Both the position numbers and the translations under genes were made by a program. Of a stretch of DNA of 64,000 nt, positions 9,440 to 18,336 are shown piece after piece. Numbering within the stretch: position 1 is the first letter of the stretch; every line of letters starts with the position of its first letter. Below the pieces are notes generated by a model that did no database searches, had not been told where the DNA came from, and saw only the letters and a list, made by a program, of their open reading frames with translations. Source of the stretch: JBEBVQ01 sp037190845 (GTDB lineage: Bacteria; Bacteroidota; Bacteroidia; Chitinophagales; Chitinophagaceae); assembly GCA_037190845.1 (NCBI GenBank), contig JBBCJI010000004.1:1-64000 (forward strand), given 5' to 3'.

Positions 9440-10453
9440 TTACGTCACCGAACGGAACACCGTATACCGCAGCAGCATCTCCAGCGTCAGGCAGATGATC
9501 GCAATCAATGCAAAAGGAAAGAACAGCTCTGCGTAGTATTTGTAGGAGCTGATTTCTATCTTGGTCTTTTCGAGCTTGTCAATTTCTTTATAGATGGCTG
9601 CGAGCGAAGTATTGCTGGTAGCGCGGAAATACCGGCCATTCGTTTCGGTGGCGATTTTCTTCAGCAGCGGTTCATCAATCTCCACTTTCATCATTTGCCG
9701 TATAGTGCCCTGGGCAGTGGGAATGGGCATAGGTGCTTCGCCCATGGAGCCCAGCCCGATGGTGTACACGCGTATCTTAAAAGCTTTTGCAATCTCAAGG
9801 GCTGTTTCCGGTCCGATCTTACCGATATTATTAACGCCGTCGGTGAGCAGGATGATCACCTTGCTTTTACCGTTGGTTTTCCGGATGCGGTCTACGGCAG
9901 TGGCCAGCCCGTCGCCAATCGCCGTACCATCTACCAGCACGCCGCTTTGCACTTTGCTGATCTGTTCTTTCAGTACCCGGTGATCTATTGTGATGGGGCA
10001 TTGGGTAAAACTCTCACCGGCAAACACGACCAGCCCGATACGATCTGTGGGGCGCTGGTCTATAAACTCCAGCGCTACTTTTTTGGCGGCGTCAATACGG
10101 TTGGGCCTCAGATCCTCGGCCAGCATGCTGCCGGATACGTCCAGAGAGAGAATGATGTCTATCCCTTCACTGTTGATGGACTCGGAGGTATTGCTTGACT
10201 GCGGGCGGGCTAAGGCGATCGTCAGAGCGACCAGCGTAATGATCCGCAATATGAAAAGCAACGGGCGGAAACGTATTTTCCAGGAAGGTTTTATGTTTTC
10301 CAGCCCGCGCAATGTAGTAAGCCGGATGGCGGGTACATCTTTCTTTTTACAGCGCCATTGCCACCATATCATTGCCGGTATCAGTAGCAGCAAGGCAAAA
10401 AACCAGGGGTGGGCAAAGCTTATATGTGTCCAGTCTGAGAATGCCTTGATCAT
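9440..10453 (-). CDS. batA: BatA-type VWA-domain membrane protein
   Basis: Inner-membrane protein of 337 aa with a von Willebrand A domain facing the periplasm. Transmembrane helices are predicted at about 17-31, 62-82 and 310-328. The metal-ion-dependent adhesion site is complete: DVSGS at 105-109, T177 in DGTAIGDG, and D205 in LLTDGVNN. Bat proteins (Bacteroides aerotolerance) support envelope or oxidative stress tolerance in relatives; the molecular role is unsettled. The ATG overlaps the TGA of the upstream gene (TCAT on the plus strand, 10450-10453), which indicates translational coupling. No batB, batC or full-length batD follows. Confidence 0.9.
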   Translation of the reverse strand: MIKAFSDWTHISFAHPWFFALLLLIPAMIWWQWRCKKKDVPAIRLTTLRGLENIKPSWKIRFRPLLFILRIITLVALTIALARPQSSNTSESINSEGIDIILSLDVSGSMLAEDLRPNRIDAAKKVALEFIDQRPTDRIGLVVFAGESFTQCPITIDHRVLKEQISKVQSGVLVDGTAIGDGLATAVDRIRKTNGKSKVIILLTDGVNNIGKIGPETALEIAKAFKIRVYTIGLGSMGEAPMPIPTAQGTIRQMMKVEIDEPLLKKIATETNGRYFRATSNTSLAAIYKEIDKLEKTKIEISSYKYYAELFFPFALIAIICLTLEMLLRYTVFRSVT

Positions 10454-11400
10454 TGTTTGGGATTTACATCCGGGGTTTCCGGGTGTGTGGTTGTAATGAA
10501 TTTCCGGGTGGCATCCATAGCAGCGGCATGTTCATGGGGCAATGGCTGTGCTTTGGCAAATTTTGCCAGGTCTGCCGTCCTTAATATTTGTTCCAGAAGA
10601 TACAGATGAGTCCGCATATCCTTATGACTACGGGCTTTATCCAGTATTTCATCCGTGGTAAGCTCCATCGCCGGGGTCCGGAAGCGTTCTTCGATATAGT
10701 CACGCAGAATGTCTGTAAGCGTTACGTAATACGCTTTTACCTGGTTACGTTGCCATAATTGCTGCTGTTCCAGTTCCTGCAGCAAACGCAGGTATTTCTG
10801 ATACAGCGTTTCCGGCGGCAGTGTGGGTGCTGGTATGGGTTCTGGTGTTTTTTTGCGTCGCATGACCAGATAGATCACCAGTGCGATAAGTGCCAGCAAT
10901 ACTCCGCCTCCGGCGATCCAGCCTATATAATCCGTCCACGAACTGTTTACGTAAATGATCTCTTTAATGCCTTTATAACCTTTGGTCGTGTCTACGGGCA
11001 CTGTTTCCACCAGCAGCTCGTAAGGCTCTGTCCGGATGATATAAGGCGTGTCTTTCCCTGCCGGAATGATGGTGAAACTGAATGCGGGGATGATGAAGCT
11101 GCCGGAATCGAAGCCGGTGATCTGCAGTTGCTGCTTATAAGTGACAAGATCTCCCTGGCGTACGGTATCAATGGGGCTTCTGGTCACCACTTCCAGGGAA
11201 TTGAACGTATCGGGGACAGCGTTCCATTCTACCCGGCTTTGTTGGCTGTTGTGCTGTAATTCGATAAAAAATTTGGCACGGTCGCCTATGGTAATGCGAC
11301 CTGCATCTGCACGTGCACTGACCTTTGCATCCTGCTGCGCCATGACGCCGGAGCCGGCCAGGCATATACAGGCTAAAAGGATATAGACGATTTTCTGCAT
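10450..11400 (-). CDS. BatD-like single-pass membrane protein of the Bat operon
   Basis: 316 aa: signal peptide 1-21 (ILLACICLAGSGVMAQ), a periplasmic beta-rich domain (25-150, with GSFIIPAFSFTIIPAG like the Ig-like fold of BatD), one transmembrane helix (158-180) and a cytoplasmic helical tail (about 195-310). The tail contains YYVTLTDILRDYIEERFRTPAMELTTDEI, read over two helices. This tail layout is common in proteins encoded between DUF58 and BatA genes in Bacteroidota. It probably assembles with the DUF58 and BatA proteins, being 17 bp downstream of DUF58 and overlapping batA by 4 bp. The biochemical function is unknown. Confidence 0.75.
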   Translation of the reverse strand: MQKIVYILLACICLAGSGVMAQQDAKVSARADAGRITIGDRAKFFIELQHNSQQSRVEWNAVPDTFNSLEVVTRSPIDTVRQGDLVTYKQQLQITGFDSGSFIIPAFSFTIIPAGKDTPYIIRTEPYELLVETVPVDTTKGYKGIKEIIYVNSSWTDYIGWIAGGGVLLALIALVIYLVMRRKKTPEPIPAPTLPPETLYQKYLRLLQELEQQQLWQRNQVKAYYVTLTDILRDYIEERFRTPAMELTTDEILDKARSHKDMRTHLYLLEQILRTADLAKFAKAQPLPHEHAAAMDATRKFITTTHPETPDVNPKQ

Positions 11401-11417
11401 TCGGGGTATTTGTATGT

Positions 11418-12284
11418 TTATCGGCCTTTAAAAAATCCCTGTAATATTTTTACATAATCTTCATCCGTACGTACGCTCATCAGTGTCGCTCCGCTTTTAC
11501 GGAAGGTTTGCCTGCAGTATTGCTGATGTCTGTCGAAGGTATGCGCATACTGATTGCGTGTGGATACGTCACCGGTATCCAGCCAGCGCAGTTGCCTGGT
11601 TTCCGCATCCATCACATGTATCAATCCGGCAGGCGGCAGCTCGCGATCCTGCCGGTCGTACACCTGTACTCCCACAAGATCATGCCTGCGGGCAGCCAGT
11701 TGAAGGGCGGCATCGTATGGTTCGCTGATGAAATCACTCAGCACAAAGCAGATGGTTCTTTTCTTCAGCGCGTTGGTCAGGTATTCCAGCGCTGTATGGA
11801 TTTTCGTACCGCCGGAATGCTCCGGTTCCAGCGCAATCAGCTCCCGGATGATACGGAGTATATGGCTGCGCCCTTTTTTCGGCGGAATAAATTTTTCCAC
11901 CTGGTCGCTGAAGAAGATCACACCCACCTTATCATTATTGGTGACGGCAGAAAAAGACAAGACAGCACCGATCTCCGTAATAAGCTCCCGCTTTAGCCGG
12001 CCGTGCATGCCAAACAGGGAGCTGCTGCTTACATCTATCAGCAGCATCACGGTCAGTTCCCGTTCCTCTTCAAAAACTTTTACAAAAGGGTGCGAAAACC
12101 GGGCGGTGACGTTCCAGTCTATGTTTTTTACGTCATCGCCGGGGGTGTATTCCCGTACCTCACTGAACGACATACCCCGCCCCTTGAAATGAGAATGATA
12201 TTCACCGGCAAAAATATGATTGCTCAGGCCTTTTGTCTTGATCTCAATCCTTCTGACGCGCTTGAGTATTTCGGCTGTGGTCAT
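11418..12284 (-). CDS. DUF58 domain protein, first gene of the Bat-type operon
   Basis: 288-aa cytoplasmic protein. The start was set at 12284 rather than a longer option at 12353: an AAGGAA ribosome site sits just upstream, and the protein then begins MTTAEILKRVRRIEIKTKG as in the family. The DUF58 signature is clear: FSEVREYTPGDDVKNIDWN (40-58), AR, then LLIDVSSS of a VWA-like fold (81-88). DUF58 genes normally follow a MoxR ATPase gene; here the upstream neighbour is a divergent T9SS gene, so MoxR must be encoded elsewhere. Role: probable partner of MoxR and BatA in envelope protein maturation (inference). Confidence 0.88.
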   Translation of the reverse strand: MTTAEILKRVRRIEIKTKGLSNHIFAGEYHSHFKGRGMSFSEVREYTPGDDVKNIDWNVTARFSHPFVKVFEEERELTVMLLIDVSSSSLFGMHGRLKRELITEIGAVLSFSAVTNNDKVGVIFFSDQVEKFIPPKKGRSHILRIIRELIALEPEHSGGTKIHTALEYLTNALKKRTICFVLSDFISEPYDAALQLAARRHDLVGVQVYDRQDRELPPAGLIHVMDAETRQLRWLDTGDVSTRNQYAHTFDRHQQYCRQTFRKSGATLMSVRTDEDYVKILQGFFKGR

Positions 12285-12639
12285 TATTCCTTCAGAATAT
12301 TCAGTTTTACGGGTTAAACATCTCCGTGATCTAAAATAAGATACAGACAGCAAATGTAGCAGATATAGGATATACCTGTCTGTTTTTAATCTTTAAAATT
12401 TTCTGAAAATAACCTTGTGTGTGGTTGTTTGATACCGACAGAAAAATCAGATAGTCAACGGGGATAGAGCTTTCCTTGAGTGTTTTTAATATGTTTTTTC
12501 GGAGAACACTGGTTTTTTTTCTTTTTTGCCAAAAAATGAATAAAAAATTAACAATAAAATATTAAATTACATTTTGTTTTTCCAAAAAATTATGAGTTTA
12601 ATATCTAATAAGACCAGATAAACCAAATAATTTATACGC
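12285..12639. other. AT-rich divergent intergenic region
   Basis: About 355 bp between divergent genes. The downstream half is very AT-rich. A near-match to a -7 box (TACATTTTG, around 12568-12576) precedes the plus-strand gene, but no clear -33 box was found. It must hold promoters for both the DUF58 operon and the T9SS gene. No ORF or RNA gene was recognised. Confidence 0.4.
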
Positions 12640-15489
12640 ATGCAAACCTTTACACAAGGAAAAATTATATTGTTCCTGTTTTCTTTAATGTTATTGACCG
12701 GTCTGCCTAATGATATCATGGCGCAAAAATCCGGGGGAATGATAGGTACTGCTAAACATAGCTATAGCCAATTCCGTCAACCGGTTTCGTTGGTCGATGC
12801 GGAGGTAAAAAAACAGAACACAGGTTTTGAAACTCATCCGGAGCTGGGCTTACTGTATGCAGGAGCACCCTGTGATGATTGCTATGAGGTGCTGGACAAG
12901 CGTACCGAAAAAACCAAAACCTTCGCTGCGCTTGGTACAAATGGAAGTCATATATGGATACAGTCATCTACAGAACCCATGCACTATAAAAATGAACAGG
13001 GGCAATGGCTGACGATACAACCGGAGCTGGCTCCATTGCCGGGTCGCAACAATGTATTTTCATCTGTTGCTTCACCCTGGCCGGTGACGATAGATGCACG
13101 TGCCGGCTTTACACAGATCGGTAAGCCGGGTCAGCGGGTATCTTTCAATCGGGAACTGGAACTGATCTTTATTGCACCTGATGGTACGGAACGCTCATTG
13201 GGCCAGGGAGATTGGAGCCGTTATACTGCCGGTGATAATGGCGTGTATGTGACGGACATCTGGCCGGGTATGGATATGGAGATCACTGTTTCCCGGGGTG
13301 GCGCCAAGACAAACTTTCTGGTAAACAGACCTCTGCCCGCCTATGCAGGTGGCCAGCTTGCCATACGTGATCATATGAAGATGGATGAAGGATTGTATTT
13401 ACCTAAATCAATCAATGAGATGGTTGATGGTCCTTTGGAGATTATGCATGTTTCCGGCCAGAAGTTGTTTTTAATAAGTGCGGTATCTGTTTGGGAGCGG
13501 AATAGTAAAAGTGCAGCTTCCAGATTTAGTTACAGGATTCCGAAAGGTGTCGAAAATAAAGTGGATATTATCGTTCCCGGGAGATGGCTGAACCTGCAGG
13601 CAGATGCTTATCCGGTTACGATTGATCCTTTTTTCCAGTCCACCAACGCGGCGCCGGTAACGGGATCGGATTATGTGGCTTCCTGCAACTCAGTAACCGG
13701 TGGCTGTACTTTCGTTAATTCTGTACCGGTACCCCCGGCTATTACAGTAACAGATCTACGATTTTCTTTCGGATTTTATATAGATACTATTCCGAATTAT
13801 GCCGCTTTCGATTTCAGAGTGGGTAATTGCCGGCATCCGAATGTACCTGTGGGTAACTGGAGCTGTGACACTGCAAACCTCATCCCCGCTGCATTTTATT
13901 GGTGTTCCGGTGTTAATCGTACCATTTTTGATGCAATAAAATCCTGTATTCCGAAGCCACAGTGCCCTACATATAACCTTGATGTGACCCTGCGTATGCT
14001 GAGGTGCTATCGACCCTCACCTCAACCCTGTAATTACACAGGGGTATTTGCATACGATCCCTTTGTAGTAACAGTAGAGGGTTGGACACTGGAACAGTTT
14101 GAGATCGGTGTATCTGCACCTAACGCTACGATTTGCCAGGGAGATTCCACAATCCTCAATGCCACACCCACATATGGTGTGCGCCCCTTCCAATATCTGT
14201 GGACGCCCACGGGGGCTACGGATTCTGCAATCGTTGTGAAGCCTCAGGTGAATACAACTTATATTGTAGAGTTTACAGACTCCTGTGGCAGAACCGCCAG
14301 AGATACGGTAGATGTCATTGTCACCCCCAGTGATAATCCCGGATTCACATTTGCACCGGATTCTGTTTGTCCGAATACGCCGATCACAATAAAGGGCAAT
14401 GATACCGGGCAGCTCCATTATTACAGCTGGGATGTGCCGGGGAGCGCACATCCTGCGCTCAGCGGTATCAAGGAATTTACGACTACCTATGATGTCGGCG
14501 GTGTGTATGATATCATCATGTGGTACCAGAGCGCTAACTGTAAGTTTCCTGATACACAGCAGATCACCATCCATCCCGAAGTGAATGTGGAGATCCATGA
14601 TACGATATGTGATGGAGAAACGTACGAATTTTACGGAAATTACTATACCAGCTCCGGAACGTACAAATATCTGAATCAAACAGTGTTTGGGTGCGATTCG
14701 GTGCTGATCCTCCACCTGCAGGTTAATCCCATACCACCCATACCTGTAGTTTCTGCCAATACGCCCTTATGCTATGGAGACGACCTGCTCCTCGAAGCAT
14801 CGGAGATATCCGGTGCGACCTACAACTGGACGGGGCCACGCGGCTTTACCAGCACCGAACGGAAGCCCCGTATCTCCGCTGCGCATTTTGATATGGCAGG
14901 GATCTATTCGGCAACCTCTACGAAGCTGAACTGTGTTTCCCCGCAGGGTTTTGTGACGGTCGTCGTCAAGCCGTTACCTGAAATCGAATTACATGCGGAT
15001 AAAACGGAAATATGTTCCGGCGACAGTGTACGCCTCGAGACCATTGCCAATCCCGTATATAGCTATCAGTGGCGGCCGGATTACTATATGGTTACCAATG
15101 GAACGCCTACCGCCTGGGCTGTGGTAGCTTATAAAAGCTATATGCATGTTACGGTTACAGATACGGGGCGTTGTGTCAGCAGAGACAGTATTTACATCAA
15201 TACAGAACCATGCTGTGATGTGTTCCTGCCCGATGCCTTCACGCCTAATGGAGACGGAAAGAATGATGCATTCCGGATCATGACCGACGGTCATCTCAAG
15301 CTGAGCGTATTCCGGATCGTAAACCGCTGGGGTATGACGGTATTTGCAACCGGAGACCAGTACCTGGGCTGGGACGGCACATACAACGGAACCCCGCAGG
15401 ATATGGATACCTACCATTATTACCTGAAGTACGGATGCCCCGACGGAGGTATATATGAAAAGAAGGGTAGTGTTACCTTGTTGCGGTAA
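12640..15489 (+). CDS. T9SS type B (gliding motility-associated C-terminal) cargo protein
   Basis: Secreted 949-aa protein. A signal peptide covers residues 1-29 (ILFLFSLMLLTGL ... IMAQ). A long unrecognised N-terminal region (about 30-320) carries WPGMDMEITVSRGG and VDIIVPGRWLNLQADAYPVTI, seen in other Bacteroidota exoproteins. Then come a Cys-rich stretch (about 330-480) and Ig/PKD-like repeats (ICQGDSTILNATPTYG, YSWDVPGS, ICSGDSVRLETIANP). The C-terminus is a type B sorting domain: VFLPDAFTPNGDGKNDAFRI, VNRWGMTVF, GWDGTYNGTP, and the end KKGSVTLLR. The gene stands alone, divergent from the Bat operon and followed by a perfect palindrome. Ligand and role are unknown. Confidence 0.9.
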   Translation: MQTFTQGKIILFLFSLMLLTGLPNDIMAQKSGGMIGTAKHSYSQFRQPVSLVDAEVKKQNTGFETHPELGLLYAGAPCDDCYEVLDKRTEKTKTFAALGTNGSHIWIQSSTEPMHYKNEQGQWLTIQPELAPLPGRNNVFSSVASPWPVTIDARAGFTQIGKPGQRVSFNRELELIFIAPDGTERSLGQGDWSRYTAGDNGVYVTDIWPGMDMEITVSRGGAKTNFLVNRPLPAYAGGQLAIRDHMKMDEGLYLPKSINEMVDGPLEIMHVSGQKLFLISAVSVWERNSKSAASRFSYRIPKGVENKVDIIVPGRWLNLQADAYPVTIDPFFQSTNAAPVTGSDYVASCNSVTGGCTFVNSVPVPPAITVTDLRFSFGFYIDTIPNYAAFDFRVGNCRHPNVPVGNWSCDTANLIPAAFYWCSGVNRTIFDAIKSCIPKPQCPTYNLDVTLRMLRCYRPSPQPCNYTGVFAYDPFVVTVEGWTLEQFEIGVSAPNATICQGDSTILNATPTYGVRPFQYLWTPTGATDSAIVVKPQVNTTYIVEFTDSCGRTARDTVDVIVTPSDNPGFTFAPDSVCPNTPITIKGNDTGQLHYYSWDVPGSAHPALSGIKEFTTTYDVGGVYDIIMWYQSANCKFPDTQQITIHPEVNVEIHDTICDGETYEFYGNYYTSSGTYKYLNQTVFGCDSVLILHLQVNPIPPIPVVSANTPLCYGDDLLLEASEISGATYNWTGPRGFTSTERKPRISAAHFDMAGIYSATSTKLNCVSPQGFVTVVVKPLPEIELHADKTEICSGDSVRLETIANPVYSYQWRPDYYMVTNGTPTAWAVVAYKSYMHVTVTDTGRCVSRDSIYINTEPCCDVFLPDAFTPNGDGKNDAFRIMTDGHLKLSVFRIVNRWGMTVFATGDQYLGWDGTYNGTPQDMDTYHYYLKYGCPDGGIYEKKGSVTLLR

Positions 15490-15508
15490 CGCGTTATATC
15501 GTTACATC

Positions 15509-15540
15509 ATGCAGAGACAAGGCATGCCTTGTCTCTGCAT
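15509..15540. repeat. 32-bp perfect palindrome in a convergent gap (GAGAC family)
   Basis: ATGCAGAGACAAGGCA followed directly by its complement. It lies 20 bp after the T9SS stop and ends one base before the stop triplet of the converging J-protein gene. The GAGAC cores match the palindromes at 31274 and 37874. Likely a bidirectional terminator or a REP-like element. Confidence 0.8.
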
Positions 15541-15541
15541 A

Positions 15542-16189
15542 TTACCGTATATACAGGAACATAAATACACACAGCAACAACGCAACCATCAGGATCATCC
15601 AGGGTTTGATGCGCTGCCACTGCATTTCTCTTGCTTTACGGGCCAGTTCGCGGTCAATCTGCAGCAGCAGGATTGTGTTGTCGCCGGCAAGCATAGTCAG
15701 CCGTCCGCTGATGTCGTGAAAGTAGCGGTATTGCATGCCATTTAAAGCACGTAGCATTTCCCGTAGTATCTGTTTGTTTATTTCTTTATCTGCAACCTTG
15801 TTTAGTATGGCCAGGTGTGTATCCGAAAGTAGTAGTAATGTGTATTCATATAGCGCCGCCTGGCTCATGCGGTATGTATCAACGGCAGACATATGATGCG
15901 CCAGTTTGAGGCATTCGTTATATATCCAGGCCGGCGTAATTACGACCGGCTTTTGCTTCTGTGCATAACCCGAGAGCCATCTTTCCTCGTCGTATACGAC
16001 CCGTCGTTTTGGGTGCGATAATATTTCGTATGCTTCGCGGATATCGTGAAAATAATGTGTTGCGTACTGATCGCCGGTGTTTTTGTCGGGATGATATTGA
16101 TGTGCCAGCCTGCGGTATGCTGTTTTGATCTCCTGCAGGGTAGCCTGCGGAGTAATGCCCAGTGTTTTGTAATGATCCTTTATTTGCAT
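15542..16189 (-). CDS. Membrane-anchored J-domain protein
   Basis: 215-aa DnaJ-family co-chaperone fragment: only the J domain (residues 5-69) is shared with DnaJ, with the HPD motif at 33-35 (RLAHQYHPDKNTGD) and AYEILSHPKRRVVYDE. A helical middle region of unknown type follows. A C-terminal transmembrane helix (about 196-214, PWMILMVALLLCVFMFLYI) would anchor it with the J domain in the cytoplasm. It lacks the Gly/Phe and zinc-finger regions, so it is a specialised Hsp70 recruiter at the membrane rather than general DnaJ. Third gene of a minus-strand run after the glycosylase (37-bp gap). Confidence 0.85.
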   Translation of the reverse strand: MQIKDHYKTLGITPQATLQEIKTAYRRLAHQYHPDKNTGDQYATHYFHDIREAYEILSHPKRRVVYDEERWLSGYAQKQKPVVITPAWIYNECLKLAHHMSAVDTYRMSQAALYEYTLLLLSDTHLAILNKVADKEINKQILREMLRALNGMQYRYFHDISGRLTMLAGDNTILLLQIDRELARKAREMQWQRIKPWMILMVALLLCVFMFLYIR

Positions 16190-16194
16190 TATGA

Positions 16195-16230
16195 CACATT
16201 CGTCACATTCAATACATCTGCCGCATTCAT
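16195..16230. repeat. ATGTG-type repeat, half copy
   Basis: CACATTCGTCACATTCAA followed by TACATCTGCCGCATTC closely matches the right half of the repeat at 26879-26949. No matching left arm is present. It fills the gap between the glycosylase and J-protein genes and slightly overlaps the end of the glycosylase gene. Confidence 0.55.
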
Positions 16231-16841
16231 TGATCTTTATAACGCCACAGATGCATACAGGCGTAGCTGCGGTAAGGCGCCCAGCGGCCGGAAATCTTCA
16301 GCAAATGTTCGCGAAATGCTTTTTTATCTGTCTGATCCAGCTTATATAACCGTGCCATCGCCTGCTGTATGCCCAGGTCATCCGGTGAAAAAATGTCCTC
16401 CCTGCCGAGTGTAAATATCAGCAGCATTTCCACCGTCCATCTGCCGACGCCCTTGATAGGAGTAAGAAACGACATCACTTCCTCGTTGCTCATCCGGTAG
16501 AGCTTTTTGTCTTCCATGCCCTGCTCCAGAGCATACTGTGCCACATTACGGACGTATTGTGTTTTGGCGCCCGACAGGCCGACGCTGCGTAATGTTTCAA
16601 CCGGTAGCGACAATATTTGTTCCGGGGAAGGTTCGGCGCCGTCAAACAGATCGAGGAACCGGCGGTAAATGACTGCAGCTACCTTTGTAGACAACTGCTG
16701 ACTCATGATAGATGCACAAAGCTGCAGACAAATATTCCGCTCTTTTTTCAACAGAAAGGGTGGTTGTGCTTTTAGCAAAGGCAACAGTTTTCTGTCGCGC
16801 GATAAATGCTGGTAATAGACGGGCGGTTGTGCAGGAGCCAT
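16227..16841 (-). CDS. DNA-3-methyladenine glycosylase II family (AlkA-like) base-excision enzyme
   Basis: 204-aa HhH-GPD DNA glycosylase that removes alkylated purines. The helix-hairpin-helix is IKGVGRWTVEMLL (129-141), followed by GREDIFSPDDLGI, where D155 (or D154) fits the catalytic Asp position. CASIMSQQLSTKVA (42-55) is also typical. It lacks the N-terminal domain of E. coli AlkA, like many short bacterial relatives. It sits 11 bp after the cyclophilin gene, so cotranscription is likely. Substrate range cannot be read from sequence. Confidence 0.88.
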   Translation of the reverse strand: MAPAQPPVYYQHLSRDRKLLPLLKAQPPFLLKKERNICLQLCASIMSQQLSTKVAAVIYRRFLDLFDGAEPSPEQILSLPVETLRSVGLSGAKTQYVRNVAQYALEQGMEDKKLYRMSNEEVMSFLTPIKGVGRWTVEMLLIFTLGREDIFSPDDLGIQQAMARLYKLDQTDKKAFREHLLKISGRWAPYRSYACMHLWRYKDQ

Positions 16842-16852
16842 ATGATCCGCCG

Positions 16853-17515
16853 TTAGAAGAATAAAAACTTTTTCTTTTTGATGATCCGGACGGAGGTCAT
16901 ACGGATATCTTTTTCCGGACGGTCGGCTCCGTCACGCGCTACATTGGCAATTTTTTCTGCAATGTCCATGCCTTTGGTTACTGTGCCGAATACGGTATAG
17001 TTTCCGTCCAGAAATGCTGCGCCGCCTTCTGTTTTATATACTTCTCTTTGTGCCGGTGTGAGCGTCCGTCCGCTGCGTTGCGCAATATTATCCAGTTCTG
17101 CATCGGTATATTTCTTCCCGGTTACGATATAAAACTGGCATCCCGATGAAGCTTTTTCCGGGTTATTGTCCCGTGCGGCAGCCAATGCTCCGCGATGATG
17201 GTAATATTCATCATTGATTTCTGCAGGGACACGGTAACCGATATCGCCCGCTCCAAGCCGCTGTCCGGCTTTGGCTGTTTTAGAATCGGGATCGCCGCCC
17301 TGTATCATAAACCCGGGGATCACCCGGTGAAACAGTGTGCTGTCGTAAAATTTGTCTTTGATCAGCTTGATCATATTATCCCTGTGTTGCGGGGTTTTGT
17401 CGTACAATACCAGCTCAATTTCCCCTTCCGTAGTTGTGATCCGTATTTTTGTTTTCTGGGTATAACCCAATAAAGCATATACCATCAATGCACTCAGTAA
17501 GATGATGTGTTTCAT
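16853..17515 (-). CDS. Exported cyclophilin-type peptidyl-prolyl cis-trans isomerase
   Basis: 220-aa enzyme catalysing proline isomerisation during folding of exported proteins. A signal peptide (1-19, ILLSALMVYALLGYT) places it in the periplasm. Cyclophilin motifs are present: LFHRVIPGFMIQGGDP, ALAAARDNNPEKASSGCQFYI, and YTVFGTVTKGMDIAEKI. Between QFYIVTG and the FGxV strand there is a ~35-residue insertion (KKYTDAELDNIAQRSGR...), also seen in other Bacteroidota periplasmic cyclophilins. First gene of the run with the glycosylase and J-protein; its upstream neighbour is a terminator at 17643. Confidence 0.92.
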   Translation of the reverse strand: MKHIILLSALMVYALLGYTQKTKIRITTTEGEIELVLYDKTPQHRDNMIKLIKDKFYDSTLFHRVIPGFMIQGGDPDSKTAKAGQRLGAGDIGYRVPAEINDEYYHHRGALAAARDNNPEKASSGCQFYIVTGKKYTDAELDNIAQRSGRTLTPAQREVYKTEGGAAFLDGNYTVFGTVTKGMDIAEKIANVARDGADRPEKDIRMTSVRIIKKKKFLFF

Positions 17516-17642
17516 ATATGTTGTGTTTGTAAAAGCGAAAGCATAATTACAAAAAAAAACGTTATCGCAGATAATTGAGCAGATTTTGCCCGGTTCAGAT
17601 TTGCATCAGTAAGATGATGGATGGGGAATGTGTGGATTGATG

Positions 17643-17683
17643 TAAATAAAATGGCGGCATTTATGGTGCCGCCATTTTATTTA
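17643..17683 (-). terminator. Strong bidirectional terminator hairpin
   Basis: A 17-bp perfect stem (17643-17659 and 17667-17683, core AAAATGGCGGCA) with a 7-nt loop. A/T-rich flanks give a U-tract on either strand. It follows the stop codon of the decayed minus-strand T9SS tail at 17701, which is a sign that a full gene once ended here. Confidence 0.8.
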
Positions 17684-17700
17684 TTTGTAGTGCAGGTTTT

Positions 17701-17790
17701 TTATTGTGTCTGCTTAACAAATTTTCCGACATGTAAGATATGTCCGTTTGCATCCGCTACACGGATGATATAAAGACCGTTTCCTATGCC
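17701..17790 (-). pseudogene. Remnant of a T9SS type A sorting domain
   Basis: On the minus strand an open frame reads GNGLYIIRVADANGHI, then LHVGKFVKQTQ and a TAA at 17703-17701. This is the final beta-strand block of a type A sorting domain (compare GVYLLRVYTPEG in the first gene). Upstream the frame runs into the 5' end of the response regulator remnant and soon meets a stop, so the rest of the gene is gone. The associated terminator at 17643 is intact. Confidence 0.7.
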
Positions 17791-18164
17791 AGTAAAAATA
17801 GCGATTACTGATGATCACAAGCTTGTCGCAGAAGGACTGAAAAATATACTGGCACTGGAAAAAAATTCAGCGTTATAGCTGTGTATGTATCGGGTAACGG
17901 TCTGCTCAGTGGTCTTGAGAAAGCGCAACCTGACGTGCTGCTGCTGGATCTTCAGCTTCCTGATTATACGGGTAATGAACTGGTTCGCATTATCACCCGG
18001 CAATATCCGGCGATTCGTATCCTGATCCTTACGAGTATGGAAGCCTTGTTTCATGTCAAGGACGTCATGCAGCACGGCGCTTCAGGATATCTGACAAAAG
18101 ATGCAGAGCCTGCTGTTTTACTGCGTTGGTGAAAAAAGCGCTACAGCTTGGATTGGTGGAATGA
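17786..18164 (+). pseudogene. Frameshifted, truncated NarL-type response regulator
   Basis: The ATG at 17786 begins a receiver domain (MPVKIAITDDHKLVAEGLKN). The frame stops at 17876, just after a run of seven A's; with eight A's it would continue KKFSVIAVYVSGNG. The second frame holds DVLLLDLQLPDYTGNELV with the phospho-acceptor Asp, and GASGYLTKDAEPAVLL. A second one-base loss near 18122 shifts it again to ALVKKALQLGLVE and a stop. No DNA-binding domain follows. Receiver layout and sequence resemble the intact regulator at 63039. An inactive remnant is the best reading; a sequencing error at the A-run could explain the first shift but not the missing HTH. Confidence 0.8.
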
Positions 18165-18336
18165 TCATTCCCTGGATAATCCGGAGATGTCTGCGTATGT
18201 GCCCGGGAATTATTTTTCATAAACAATTAATGCTATATTTTATAAATTTATTATTTTCGAAATCATTTTTCACCTGCTCTTTCGGATAAACGTTATCCCG
18301 TTTGCATCATGAAAGACAAAACACAACTACAATATA

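Noticed and set aside
17862..17881. Programmed frameshifting at the A7 run in the response-regulator remnant
   Set aside because: A second one-base shift and the missing HTH domain make simple decay a better explanation.
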